A stretch of DNA of 7,587 bases from an uncultured Verrucomicrobiales bacterium (GCA_937969125.1 CALBVA010000244.1:1-7587), one strand, 5' to 3'; shown: positions 1-6,425, counted from the stretch's first letter. Notes: generated from the sequence alone by a model not told the origin. Numbers and translations: made by a program.

Positions 1-462
1 CTCTTCGCCCGCCTCTTCACGAAAATCCTTTAACTCGTCATTCCCCTGTCTGCCAATCTGATAGAGCCGCATCAATGCTCCAATCTCATTCTCACCTATG
101 ATTTCAAGATAGCGCTCAAAGGTCTCCCAATCATCATCACCGATTTCCCCCTTCTCTGAAAGCGATTGCATCCAGCGAGCCGCCTGACGGTAATTCTTGG
201 TCGATTTTTTAAGTTGGCCTACCTGTGCTTGAGCAACTTTCTCCGCCTTGGAATCAACGAGAAATTTAATGGGAATGAGCGCGGCCATCAACAAGCCAAG
301 AGTGGGTGCCCCAAAAGCACCCGCAGTGACCGCTCCCGCTCCTGCTGCCGCCACCCCCGGATCAGCAAGGTTTCCTTTCAACTGACTCAGTATCCCGGAA
401 ATTAAATCACAGACACCAGAGGTTAATTTTCGATTTGATAGGACAGTCTCTACCTTTGGCAT
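1..462 (-). CDS. Unrecognised protein, 5' part only, with Ala/Gly-rich hydrophobic segment
   Basis: Reading the minus strand from the ATG at 462 gives 154 uninterrupted codons to the window edge, so the C-terminus is missing. I do not recognise the family. Residues 1-34 are a short polar/amphipathic lead. Residues 36-69 are rich in Ala and Gly, with small residues at close spacing (GAGAVTAGAFGAPTLG), and end in a hydrophobic run (LLMAALIPIKFLV). This could be one long or two short membrane helices, or a glycine-zipper-like packing helix. Residues 70-154 are strongly charged and probably helical, including an acidic patch (GDDDWETFERYLE) and a basic stretch (QLKKSTKNYRQAARW). Third-position use and the protein-like sequence support this frame over the opposite-strand frames. 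The gene is more A+T-rich than its neighbours, which hints at accessory or transferred DNA. A perfect palindrome touches the start codon, suggesting control at this promoter. Function is unknown; a membrane-associated or pore-type protein is only a guess. Confidence 0.72.
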   Translation of the reverse strand, partial: MPKVETVLSNRKLTSGVCDLISGILSQLKGNLADPGVAAAGAGAVTAGAFGAPTLGLLMAALIPIKFLVDSKAEKVAQAQVGQLKKSTKNYRQAARWMQSLSEKGEIGDDDWETFERYLEIIGENEIGALMRLYQIGRQGNDELKDFREEAGEE

Positions 463-485
463 AATCTCTATTCTAATAGAGATTA
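462..485. promoter_or_regulatory. Perfect 24-bp palindrome at start codon, candidate operator
   Basis: The arms TAATCTCTATT (462-472) and AATAGAGATTA (475-485) are exact reverse complements separated by CT. The left arm shares its first base with the ATG of the minus-strand gene ending at 462, so the whole palindrome forms that gene's immediate 5' leader. Symmetry, A+T content and position fit the binding site of a dimeric repressor, or a leader hairpin that would bury the start region. No U-tract follows, so a terminator is unlikely. The binding protein is not identifiable here. Confidence 0.5.
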
Positions 486-654
486 CTTATATTGAATGGA
501 AGTGCAAAAGCCTCACATCTTTGTAATTCTGACCGGTAAGATAACGGCAGGGCCAGCTCTCTGTTACTTTCGGAGTTCCTATGGCGAAGCAGTGGGTACC
601 GGGAAGGGCTTCAACGAAGGTTCGAAGAGAGTGCCAATTAGAAGTCCAATTGGG
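486..654. other. Intergenic region without supported gene
   Basis: These 169 bp lie between the reductase stop and the palindrome. The segment should contain the promoter of the minus-strand gene at 1-462; TTGCAC (reading minus, near 509-514) and TATAAG (near 487-495) are box-like but badly spaced. A weak stem (634-639 with 648-653, CCAATT/AATTGG) follows the reductase stop without a T-run. Frames crossing it on the plus strand are shadows. Confidence 0.3.
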
Positions 655-2070
655 CTACTTTACGCTGGTGAGGTTGCCTTGGATAGCGCGGCGGCGGTAG
701 AGGAATTCGAAGAGGTTACCTTCGTGAGGTTGTTCCCATTGGACTCGGTTAGTTGGGAAGGGGCCGATGTTGAGGCGCTCGATGTCGGGGCTGATCATGA
801 GGTCCTGGATCCAGTCCTTGTCCTCGGTGAAGGCGCTGACGACGAGGGTTTCTCCGATACTCTCCAACATTTCGCTCTGGGGCATTTGGACAATGCTGGC
901 GAAGGGGAACATGAACTCGGTGTTGGCGAGTGAGTGTTCCTTGCTGTCGCATGCGATGAGGGTTGGGCGGAGGTAGGTTTGATCGAAGGCTTCGACTTTG
1001 CGGTCGCCGTTTCGGAATTTGGCAGTGACATCGGTGGCTCCGGGTTCGTCTTCTAACAGGCCCTCGATCATGCCGTCGATTCCGCTGGCGAGGTCGGTAT
1101 TGGCAAAGCCGCAGAGGAGGGCGTTTTGATCATCGCGGGCGAGGGGTTCGACCTTGGCGAGTTCGGCGGCGATAGCTTCGGCAATATCATCCCGACCGGA
1201 TGGGACGAGGATGGAGGAGGTATTGATACAGCTGCGGCCACCGTTGGCTGCGATAGAGGTGACGAAGACATCGAGGTGGTCTTGCCACTTGTCGATGTAG
1301 TCTTCGCCGATGAGGATTTTTGAGCGTCCGGTGCCGTGGACTTGGATGGTTTTGAAGGGGGCGTATTTTTTGACGGTGACATCGGAGCCAAAGGAGATAC
1401 CGGCGCCGCAGGAGGTGAGGAGGGTATCGCCGCCTTCGTGAGTGGTGGGGTAGAAGCCGAAGGCTTGCTTTGGGAAGCCGGCCTGGATCATGGCTTGGAC
1501 GATGCGGAGAGGGGTGAAGGGGTCCTCGCGTCCTGGTTTTAGGAGGACGGGAATCTTCATGACGAGGGCGGGAATCCAGAGGGAGTTGACGGCGGGGGCG
1601 TTGCTGGGGAGCGAGACGCCGAGTGAGCTGGTGGTTGGGTAGAAGTTGACATCGAGGCCATCGACGGAGGCGAGACCGCGGTCGAAGATTTCGAGCGACA
1701 TACCGCGGGTGAGTCCGCCAATGACAGTGCGGATTTGGGACATGGCGGCGTGGATTTTCCCCATGTTCATTTTGACAAGGGTGTGGGGAAGCCGGGTGAG
1801 GTCGGAGAGGGACTCGATGTATTCCTGCGGGCTCTGGGTGGAGTCGCCGCAGGGGAGGTCGGCAGTCATGAAGAGTTCGGCGGCAGCTTCGCAGTAGTCG
1901 GCGAGGGTCTCGGCGGGGATGGCATCGAGGGCGGCCTTGGACTCTGAGATGCGGAGGAGATCGCGACGAATGAGGCCGGGATTCGCGGTGTGGGTGGTTA
2001 GGTTGTCATTGAGCTCGGCAAGGTCGGCGGAGTGGTAGGTTTCGCCGAGGCGGAGGATTGGGATTTGCAT
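655..2070 (-). CDS. Aldehyde-dehydrogenase-fold acyl reductase (EhpG/LuxC-like)
   Basis: A 471-residue protein of the ALDH superfamily, of usual family length. The N-terminal ~140 residues are helical and weakly conserved. The cofactor-binding half contains LPSNAPAVNSLWIPAL (154-169, the usual 'PWN-P' region) and the KPG motif (178-180). The SFGSD segment (226-230) matches the family's GS turn. The catalytic cysteine is C281 in NGGRSCINTSS, and TEFMFPFASIV (384-394) matches the 'E-F-GP' motif. At the position where hydrolytic ALDHs carry the general-base Glu (ELGGK-type motif) the sequence reads VHGTGRSK (244-251). This fits a reductase or thioester-type enzyme rather than an aldehyde oxidiser, though it is inferred without alignment. 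The gene lies 151 bp downstream of an adenylating enzyme on the same strand. Known pairs of this kind (EhpF/EhpG in phenazine biosynthesis, LuxE/LuxC in luminescence) convert a carboxylic acid to an aldehyde. I infer NAD(P)H-dependent reduction of an activated acyl group; the substrate is unknown. The ATG at 2070 lacks a Shine-Dalgarno sequence. Subfamily confidence is moderate. Confidence 0.87.
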   Translation of the reverse strand: MQIPILRLGETYHSADLAELNDNLTTHTANPGLIRRDLLRISESKAALDAIPAETLADYCEAAAELFMTADLPCGDSTQSPQEYIESLSDLTRLPHTLVKMNMGKIHAAMSQIRTVIGGLTRGMSLEIFDRGLASVDGLDVNFYPTTSSLGVSLPSNAPAVNSLWIPALVMKIPVLLKPGREDPFTPLRIVQAMIQAGFPKQAFGFYPTTHEGGDTLLTSCGAGISFGSDVTVKKYAPFKTIQVHGTGRSKILIGEDYIDKWQDHLDVFVTSIAANGGRSCINTSSILVPSGRDDIAEAIAAELAKVEPLARDDQNALLCGFANTDLASGIDGMIEGLLEDEPGATDVTAKFRNGDRKVEAFDQTYLRPTLIACDSKEHSLANTEFMFPFASIVQMPQSEMLESIGETLVVSAFTEDKDWIQDLMISPDIERLNIGPFPTNRVQWEQPHEGNLFEFLYRRRAIQGNLTSVK

Positions 2071-2074
2071 GACT

Positions 2075-2120
2075 TTTAGGTGGGTGGGGTGGTTTTGGGT
2101 TCGGCGGGGCGGGTTGGCTA
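2075..2120 (-). promoter_or_regulatory. C-rich, G-poor leader of the reductase; G-quadruplex motif on the plus strand
   Basis: On the plus strand five runs of three or more G lie at 2082-2084, 2086-2089, 2097-2099, 2106-2109 and 2111-2113, with loops of 1, 7, 6 and 1 bases. This meets the usual G3+N1-7 quadruplex rule. The mRNA of the reductase gene therefore has a C-rich, G-poor stretch directly before its ATG at 2070 and no purine-rich ribosome site. Such a stretch could form a quadruplex on the template strand or serve as a Rho loading site. Either role is inference. Confidence 0.35.
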
Positions 2121-2216
2121 TTGCTTGTGGGCTTTGAGGGCTTGGGTAAAGCGGTTGTGCATTCGTAAATTCTTAAGGATCTCATTGGAAAGTGACCTGC
2201 CAAGCCCGCACACCAC
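2118..2216 (-). CDS. Possible 32-aa small ORF between ligase and reductase
   Basis: A short frame opens with GTG-GTG at 2216, six bases after the ligase stop, and ends with TAG at 2118-2120. The C-terminal part reads SNEILKNLRMHNRFTQALKAHKQ split over two turns: LSNEILKNLRMHN, then RFTQALKAHKQ. It is basic and looks helical, more protein-like than chance frames nearby, which are Pro/Ser-rich. It has no Shine-Dalgarno sequence, and an in-frame TGA lies just upstream, within the ligase end. It may be a small co-translated peptide or simply spacer sequence. Function is unknown. Confidence 0.15.
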   Translation of the reverse strand: MVCGLGRSLSNEILKNLRMHNRFTQALKAHKQ

Positions 2217-2221
2217 AGGGC

Positions 2222-3292
2222 TTAATAGACCCCTTCAATGACGGCTTTGGTTCCACTTTGGAAAGGTCTGACATCGCCGACTCCGTCCCAGGGGAATTCT
2301 TCGCACTCGGGGCGGCGGATGGCTTCGTCGCGCTCGAGGAATCTGGGGACGAAGAATTCCTTGGTCATGGTGGTGAGCTCGACGCGGCCGTATTCGCCGT
2401 ATTCGACGAGCTTGGTGGAGTCCTTTGGATCGACGACGCGGAGCGTGGCGCGAGGTTGAGGGGCGTGGTAGGTGAGGCTGTATTCGCCGGGTTCGCGTTT
2501 TTTGGAGATGGCGAGGCCCATGAGAGTGTTACCGTAGGTGGGGGCGTAATTGATCTTACCCTCAAGGACTTCCTCCTGGATAAATTTCACATACTGCGGG
2601 GTCATGGTGGTGCCACCGGCGAAGACGCCACGGATGCCGGCATCGGCGAGCGACATCCGGAGGGAGAGCGATTCAAGAAGGCGCGGGGTGGTGAAGAGAC
2701 ACTGGATATCGCGGTGGCGGATGATGGTGACGGCTTGGTCGATGACGTGCTCTTGATAAGCCTTGGCCATTTGCATTTCACCCATGCCGATGAGGCGCTT
2801 TACCCAGCGTGGGTCGAGGTCGATGAAGTAGCAGGCTCCGCCGCGGATATTGGCGAGGTGTTCGATGGCCATGCGGAGGCGACGCGGGCCGGTGGGGCCG
2901 ACCATGAGCCAATTGGCACCCTGCGGAAAAAAATCGGGGCCGTAGTGCTCGGAGAATTCGGTGTAGTCGGTCTTATAATCATCCCAGCCGATGCGCTGCT
3001 TCGGCATGCCGGTGGTGCCGCCGGTCTCGAAGACGTTGTAGGGCCGGCCAAGGTATTGCTTGGGGATGAATTTCGCGGGGTCTTCCTTGCGCAGGACTTC
3101 GTCGTCGAAATTATCAAAGTGCATCATGTCGGCGAAGCACTTGACCTTTTCACGAGGATCCCAGCCGGCGGCCTTGGCCCAATCGAGCCAATACGGGCAG
3201 CCGGTTTCAGGAGAAAAATGCCAGTCGATCATTTCCCGGGTGTGGGTATCGAGCTGGGCGGAGGCTTCGGAAACGGTGAGGGAGGCACTCAT
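2222..3292 (-). CDS. ANL-superfamily acyl/aryl adenylating enzyme, EhpF-like, without C-terminal domain
   Basis: Starting at the ATG at 3292 the protein has 356 residues. The ATP-binding loop is ETGGTTGMPK (89-98). PTYGNTLMGLA (251-261) matches the family's aromatic-G-x-T motif that binds adenylate. GEYGRVELTTM (299-309) and WDGVGDVRPF (335-344) match the later core motifs including the ribose-binding Asp. The protein ends there, so the mobile C-terminal domain with its catalytic lysine is absent. Full-length acyl-CoA ligases have about 500 residues or more; LuxE-type and EhpF-like enzymes are shorter. The expected reaction is carboxylate plus ATP to acyl-AMP, handed to the reductase encoded 151 bp downstream. 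Loss of the C-terminal domain fits direct transfer of the adenylate rather than CoA thioester formation; this is inference. The frame stays open to an ATG at 3421, but that 43-residue extension crosses the divergent promoter region and overlaps the lpdA start, so the 3292 start is preferred. No Shine-Dalgarno sequence is seen. The aryl versus alkyl substrate cannot be told. Confidence 0.85.
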   Translation of the reverse strand: MSASLTVSEASAQLDTHTREMIDWHFSPETGCPYWLDWAKAAGWDPREKVKCFADMMHFDNFDDEVLRKEDPAKFIPKQYLGRPYNVFETGGTTGMPKQRIGWDDYKTDYTEFSEHYGPDFFPQGANWLMVGPTGPRRLRMAIEHLANIRGGACYFIDLDPRWVKRLIGMGEMQMAKAYQEHVIDQAVTIIRHRDIQCLFTTPRLLESLSLRMSLADAGIRGVFAGGTTMTPQYVKFIQEEVLEGKINYAPTYGNTLMGLAISKKREPGEYSLTYHAPQPRATLRVVDPKDSTKLVEYGEYGRVELTTMTKEFFVPRFLERDEAIRRPECEEFPWDGVGDVRPFQSGTKAVIEGVY

Positions 3293-3419
3293 GGTAGTGG
3301 ATAGAGAAATACGGACACCCAGAAGTAAACTAACACCGGGGTCCCGCAAGTCGGAGTTTGAGAAGGGTTCGGGGCGCGTTCGACCTTGATTTTTCTGCCC
3401 GACCCACCACGTTCCGTCC
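3293..3419. promoter_or_regulatory. Divergent intergenic region between ligase and lpdA
   Basis: This 127-bp gap lies between the two divergent starts and must hold promoters for both directions. I find no convincing -35/-10 pair. TTGAGA at 3358-3363 resembles a -35 box for the plus strand but has no good -10 at 17 bp. Neither start is preceded by a Shine-Dalgarno sequence. Confidence 0.4.
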
Positions 3420-4802
3420 ATGTCTTACGATCTCGTCGTCATCGGTGGCGGCCCCGGCGGATACGTCGCGGCCATCCGTGCTGGTCAGCTGGGTAAAAAA
3501 GTAGCCTGTGTGGAAATGGAACGCGCCGGAGGCACTTGCCTGAATTGGGGTTGTATCCCCACCAAGGCTCTTCTGAAAAACGCCCATCTTTACCACCAGC
3601 TGAAGCATGATGCGGAGAAATTCGGCCTCAGTTTTGATAATCTTTCCTACGACTGGTCGAAGGTTGTCGGGCGCTCTCGTCAAGTCTCCGGACGCCTTGC
3701 AGGTGGCATTGAGTTCCTTTTCAAGAAAAACAAGGTGGATTACGTGAAGGGCTTCGGCTCCATCGCCGGATCAGGCAAGGTGGAGGTTAAGAAAGAAGAC
3801 GGCTCCACTGAGATCCTTGAAACAAAGAACGTCATCGTCGCCACCGGCGCGAAGTCACGGGAACTTCCGGGTCTCCCCTTTAGCGGGGCCTCGGTCATTT
3901 CTTCCAAGGAAGCCATGGTTCTGGAAAAGCAGCCCAAATCGATGATCATCATCGGAGCGGGTGCGATTGGAGTGGAGTTTGGCTACGTTTACAATGCCTT
4001 TGGGACCGAGGTCACGATCGTCGAGATGATGCCGAATCTCCTTCCCGTGGAGGACGACGAAGTCAGTGATGCCATTACAAAGAGCTATACGAAGCAGGGC
4101 ATCAAGTGCCTCACCAATACCAAGGTCACTGCCACGAAGGACAATGGCTCCTCCGTCACCATCACCGTCGAAAATGACAAGGGAACTCAAGAACTCACGG
4201 CGGACTGCTGCCTGGTCGCTATCGGTGTCTCCCCGGTTCTTCCCGGCGGCGAGCAGGTCGGCCTAACGGACCGCGGCTGGGTTCAGATCGATGACCGCTA
4301 TCAGACCTCGATCGATGGCGTCTATGCCATCGGTGATATCTCTGGTCCTCCTTGGCTCGCCCACACGGCCTCATTTGAAGCGATCCAATGCGTCGAGGGC
4401 ATCTTCGTCGAGGGTCACCAGGTGAAGCGCGTCGGCGACTTCCCCGGATGTACCTATTGCTACCCGGAAGTGGCTTCGGTCGGAAAAACCGAGCGCGCTC
4501 TGAAGGAAGAGGGCATTGAATATAAAGTCGGTAAATTCCCTTATCAGGCTCTTGGCAAGGCCCAGGCTAGTGGCGAGACGGAAGGCTTCGTGAAGCTCCT
4601 CTTCGGCAAGGAGCACGGTGAAGTCCTCGGTGCACATATCATCGGTGAAAATGCTACTGATCTCATTTCGGAAATGGGTCTCGCGCTCTCCCTGGAGGCG
4701 ACCATTGATGACATCCACGCCACCATTCACGCTCATCCCACTCTCGCTGAGGCCATCCATGAGGCCACGCTGGATGCCGATGGCCACGCCATCCACTTCT
4801 AA
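3420..4802 (+). CDS. lpdA: Dihydrolipoyl dehydrogenase (E3)
   Basis: A complete 460-residue flavoprotein of normal length. It reoxidises dihydrolipoamide on the E2 subunits of 2-oxoacid dehydrogenase complexes or on the glycine-cleavage H protein, passing electrons through FAD to NAD+ in the cytoplasm. The FAD dinucleotide fold is GGGPGG (9-14). The redox disulfide is C40/C45 in GGTCLNWGCIPTKALL. The NAD fold is GAGAIGVEF (179-187), with an acidic residue (E202) after the second strand that favours NAD over NADP. The second FAD motif is GVYAIGDI (300-307). The C-terminal dimerisation domain carries the catalytic pair H439/E444 in HAHPTLAEA. No E1 or E2 gene is adjacent, so it may be a stand-alone E3 shared among complexes. 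The ATG at 3420 puts the first FAD strand at residues 4-8, as expected. A membrane-protein gene follows after 30 bp and is probably co-transcribed. Confidence 0.97.
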   Translation: MSYDLVVIGGGPGGYVAAIRAGQLGKKVACVEMERAGGTCLNWGCIPTKALLKNAHLYHQLKHDAEKFGLSFDNLSYDWSKVVGRSRQVSGRLAGGIEFLFKKNKVDYVKGFGSIAGSGKVEVKKEDGSTEILETKNVIVATGAKSRELPGLPFSGASVISSKEAMVLEKQPKSMIIIGAGAIGVEFGYVYNAFGTEVTIVEMMPNLLPVEDDEVSDAITKSYTKQGIKCLTNTKVTATKDNGSSVTITVENDKGTQELTADCCLVAIGVSPVLPGGEQVGLTDRGWVQIDDRYQTSIDGVYAIGDISGPPWLAHTASFEAIQCVEGIFVEGHQVKRVGDFPGCTYCYPEVASVGKTERALKEEGIEYKVGKFPYQALGKAQASGETEGFVKLLFGKEHGEVLGAHIIGENATDLISEMGLALSLEATIDDIHATIHAHPTLAEAIHEATLDADGHAIHF

Positions 4803-4832
4803 GACCCCAATCCGACCTCGCTCGATTTCACA

Positions 4833-5723
4833 GTGGCCGACTTTCAATCCAGCCCGATCTCGTCTTCAGCCCGATCAGCGAAAAATCCGGTTGGGTGGCA
4901 CTTCGAGCGGGCGGGGCAAGAACACGGGCCGATGGAATTTCGCGAACTCCGCCTCCTCGCCAGCCAGCGTGAGATCCAGGCGGAGGATCTCGTCTGGAAT
5001 ACCGACGATCCAAACAAGCGCCCAGCAGCCTCCTTCATCGGACTCATCCCGGCTCAAAAGCCAACCGAGGTCCCCCCGGCCTCCGATGTCAGCGATGCTG
5101 ATCCCTATGCAGTCCCGAAGACCCGCACCATAGCGGACGGTCCTCCGGGCGGACTTTACCTTCCTCATCTCCAGCACTCCAGCTTCTCGCTCTTTTTTGG
5201 AGTCCTCGTTCTCGCCATTGGGCTGGGCTTCATTGCATGGAAGGTCCCATTGGAAGAAATCAGATCGACCGTGATTGTCTTTTCGGGTCTCGCTCTGATT
5301 TCGTGGATCGGCCTTGCTGTCGTTTATTTGCACCGGGCCTGGGACATGATGCATATGTTCGGCGCACCTTTTACCGGGGGGAAAGCCATCCGATTCCTCT
5401 TCGTCCCTCTATTTAACGCCCTCTGGAGCTTTGTCGTTTTGCACGGCTGGGCCGGCCTCTGGAATCGCAGCGTCGAAAGCCACCCCGGCCTCTCGCTCGC
5501 CCGCCGGGTCTGGCGGCCCACTTTCTTCATCTTCTCCGTCCTCTTTCTCATGTCCCAGACCCTGATCATGATGCATGCCTTTACCGGAGAATGGCCTTCT
5601 GATCTTCAGGACCACCGCCACCTCATCTCGCTGGGCGTCCAGGCCGTCACCCTGCTCTTCGGACTCGCCTGCTGGTATCAGATGACTACCGCGATTAACT
5701 TCCTGGCACGGAAGAAAAGTTAG
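4833..5723 (+). CDS. GYF_2 (DUF4339)-domain membrane protein
   Basis: A 296-residue protein starting at GTG 4833. Residues 20-67 form a GYF_2/DUF4339-like domain: GWHFERAGQEHGPMEF, then a leucine-rich helix, then EIQAEDLVW. The late conserved tryptophan of this family is replaced (NKRPAA). Residues 70-112 are a Pro-rich linker. The rest is a membrane domain with hydrophobic segments near 118-136, 146-166, 187-206, 229-248 and 265-283, joined by short loops. The likely topology is a cytoplasmic adaptor domain on a four- or five-helix membrane anchor. GYF-type domains bind Pro-rich peptides, so a scaffold role is possible, but no function is known. The start is 30 bp after the lpdA stop and in the same frame. 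No ATG lies before the GYF domain and no Shine-Dalgarno sequence is visible. The 3' end overlaps the convergent phosphatase gene by 29 bp. Confidence 0.85.
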   Translation: MADFQSSPISSSARSAKNPVGWHFERAGQEHGPMEFRELRLLASQREIQAEDLVWNTDDPNKRPAASFIGLIPAQKPTEVPPASDVSDADPYAVPKTRTIADGPPGGLYLPHLQHSSFSLFFGVLVLAIGLGFIAWKVPLEEIRSTVIVFSGLALISWIGLAVVYLHRAWDMMHMFGAPFTGGKAIRFLFVPLFNALWSFVVLHGWAGLWNRSVESHPGLSLARRVWRPTFFIFSVLFLMSQTLIMMHAFTGEWPSDLQDHRHLISLGVQAVTLLFGLACWYQMTTAINFLARKKS

Positions 5724-6381
5724 TCGTTCTCACATACCCATCCCGCTTTTTCCCTGTCTGATTAGTCTGCCAATAACTCTTCGTAGCAGCTTCCAGACAG
5801 GTCAGCCACCCATCCCGGCAGGCTGCTGTGTCGATACACACCGTGTGTCCCACATCCACTGGAATTCCAGCACGCTGGATGGTATGGCCACAGACGACAT
5901 ATTTTCCTGAGGAATGCTTCTTCGCATCCGGGAAGCGACGCCACAACATCTCCTCTTCATTTTGCTCGGCAATCGGCATCTGATAATCCACGCCTCCGTG
6001 AACGTAAATCTGATCCGAAGTTTCGTAATAAGGTTCACATTGACTGATGAAGTCCCAATGCGCCTCAGGCACCTGACTGAGTTTCCCGCCATAAGAAGCC
6101 AGCGTATCCGCCCCCCCGACATTGCACCAGTAAAGATAATGCTCCGGCGAGTTGTTAGCCTCCTCCATGATTAGTTCGTGGTTCCCCTTCAGCGTGATGA
6201 GATTAGCATCCCAAGGCCACCGAATCAGATAATCAATCACCCCCTTGGAATCAGGCCCCCGATCCACGTAGTCCCCCAGCATGACGACCTGATCCTCGGC
6301 TGTGGGCTTCACAAAATCCATGAGCTGCTCCAAAGAAGACAAGCATCCATGAATATCCCCGACTGCCAGAATCCTGCTCAA
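5695..6381 (-). CDS. PPP-family metallophosphatase (Ser/Thr phosphatase or Ap4A-hydrolase-like)
   Basis: A 228-residue calcineurin-like phosphoesterase, close in length to lambda-type bacterial protein phosphatases (about 220). All metal and phosphate ligands are present: GDIHG (8-12), GDYVDRG (36-42), GNHE (66-69), H128 in YVHGG, and H166 in CGHT. It should use two divalent metals to hydrolyse phosphomonoesters of proteins, or possibly diadenosine tetraphosphate as ApaH does; the motifs do not separate the two. No signal peptide or membrane segment is seen, so it is cytoplasmic. The start is TTG at 6381: an in-frame TGA lies four codons upstream and no ATG or GTG precedes the GDIHG motif. 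It lies 44 bp downstream of the DUF457 gene and probably shares its transcript. Its last 29 bp overlap the end of the convergent membrane-protein gene. Confidence 0.93.
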   Translation of the reverse strand: MSRILAVGDIHGCLSSLEQLMDFVKPTAEDQVVMLGDYVDRGPDSKGVIDYLIRWPWDANLITLKGNHELIMEEANNSPEHYLYWCNVGGADTLASYGGKLSQVPEAHWDFISQCEPYYETSDQIYVHGGVDYQMPIAEQNEEEMLWRRFPDAKKHSSGKYVVCGHTIQRAGIPVDVGHTVCIDTAACRDGWLTCLEAATKSYWQTNQTGKKRDGYVRTTNFSSVPGS

Positions 6382-6425
6382 AATAATCTGTCACAAATTA
6401 GTCACCAGCCATTCCTGCCGCCAAG

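Noticed and set aside
166..405. 79-codon plus-strand frame near the left edge
   Set aside because: It lies antisense to the partial minus-strand gene, whose frame is longer, edge-to-start open and more protein-like.
634..653. CCAATT/AATTGG stem after the reductase stop as a terminator
   Set aside because: Only six A+T-rich pairs with an 8-nt loop and no following T-run on the minus strand.
496..933. 145-codon plus-strand frame from the intergenic region into the reductase gene
   Set aside because: Most of it is antisense to the well-supported reductase and the remaining part has no family features.
2192..3304. 370-codon open frame on the plus strand opposite the ligase
   Set aside because: It mirrors the ligase codons, has biased Gly/Asp/Glu-rich composition and no recognisable motif; the minus-strand frame carries clear ANL motifs.
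3855..4847. Antisense frames opposite lpdA
   Set aside because: Shadows of a strongly conserved gene; no motif of their own.
5836..5848. ACACA/TGTGT inverted repeat
   Set aside because: It lies inside the phosphatase coding sequence; the short arms are explained by codon choice and there is no T-run.
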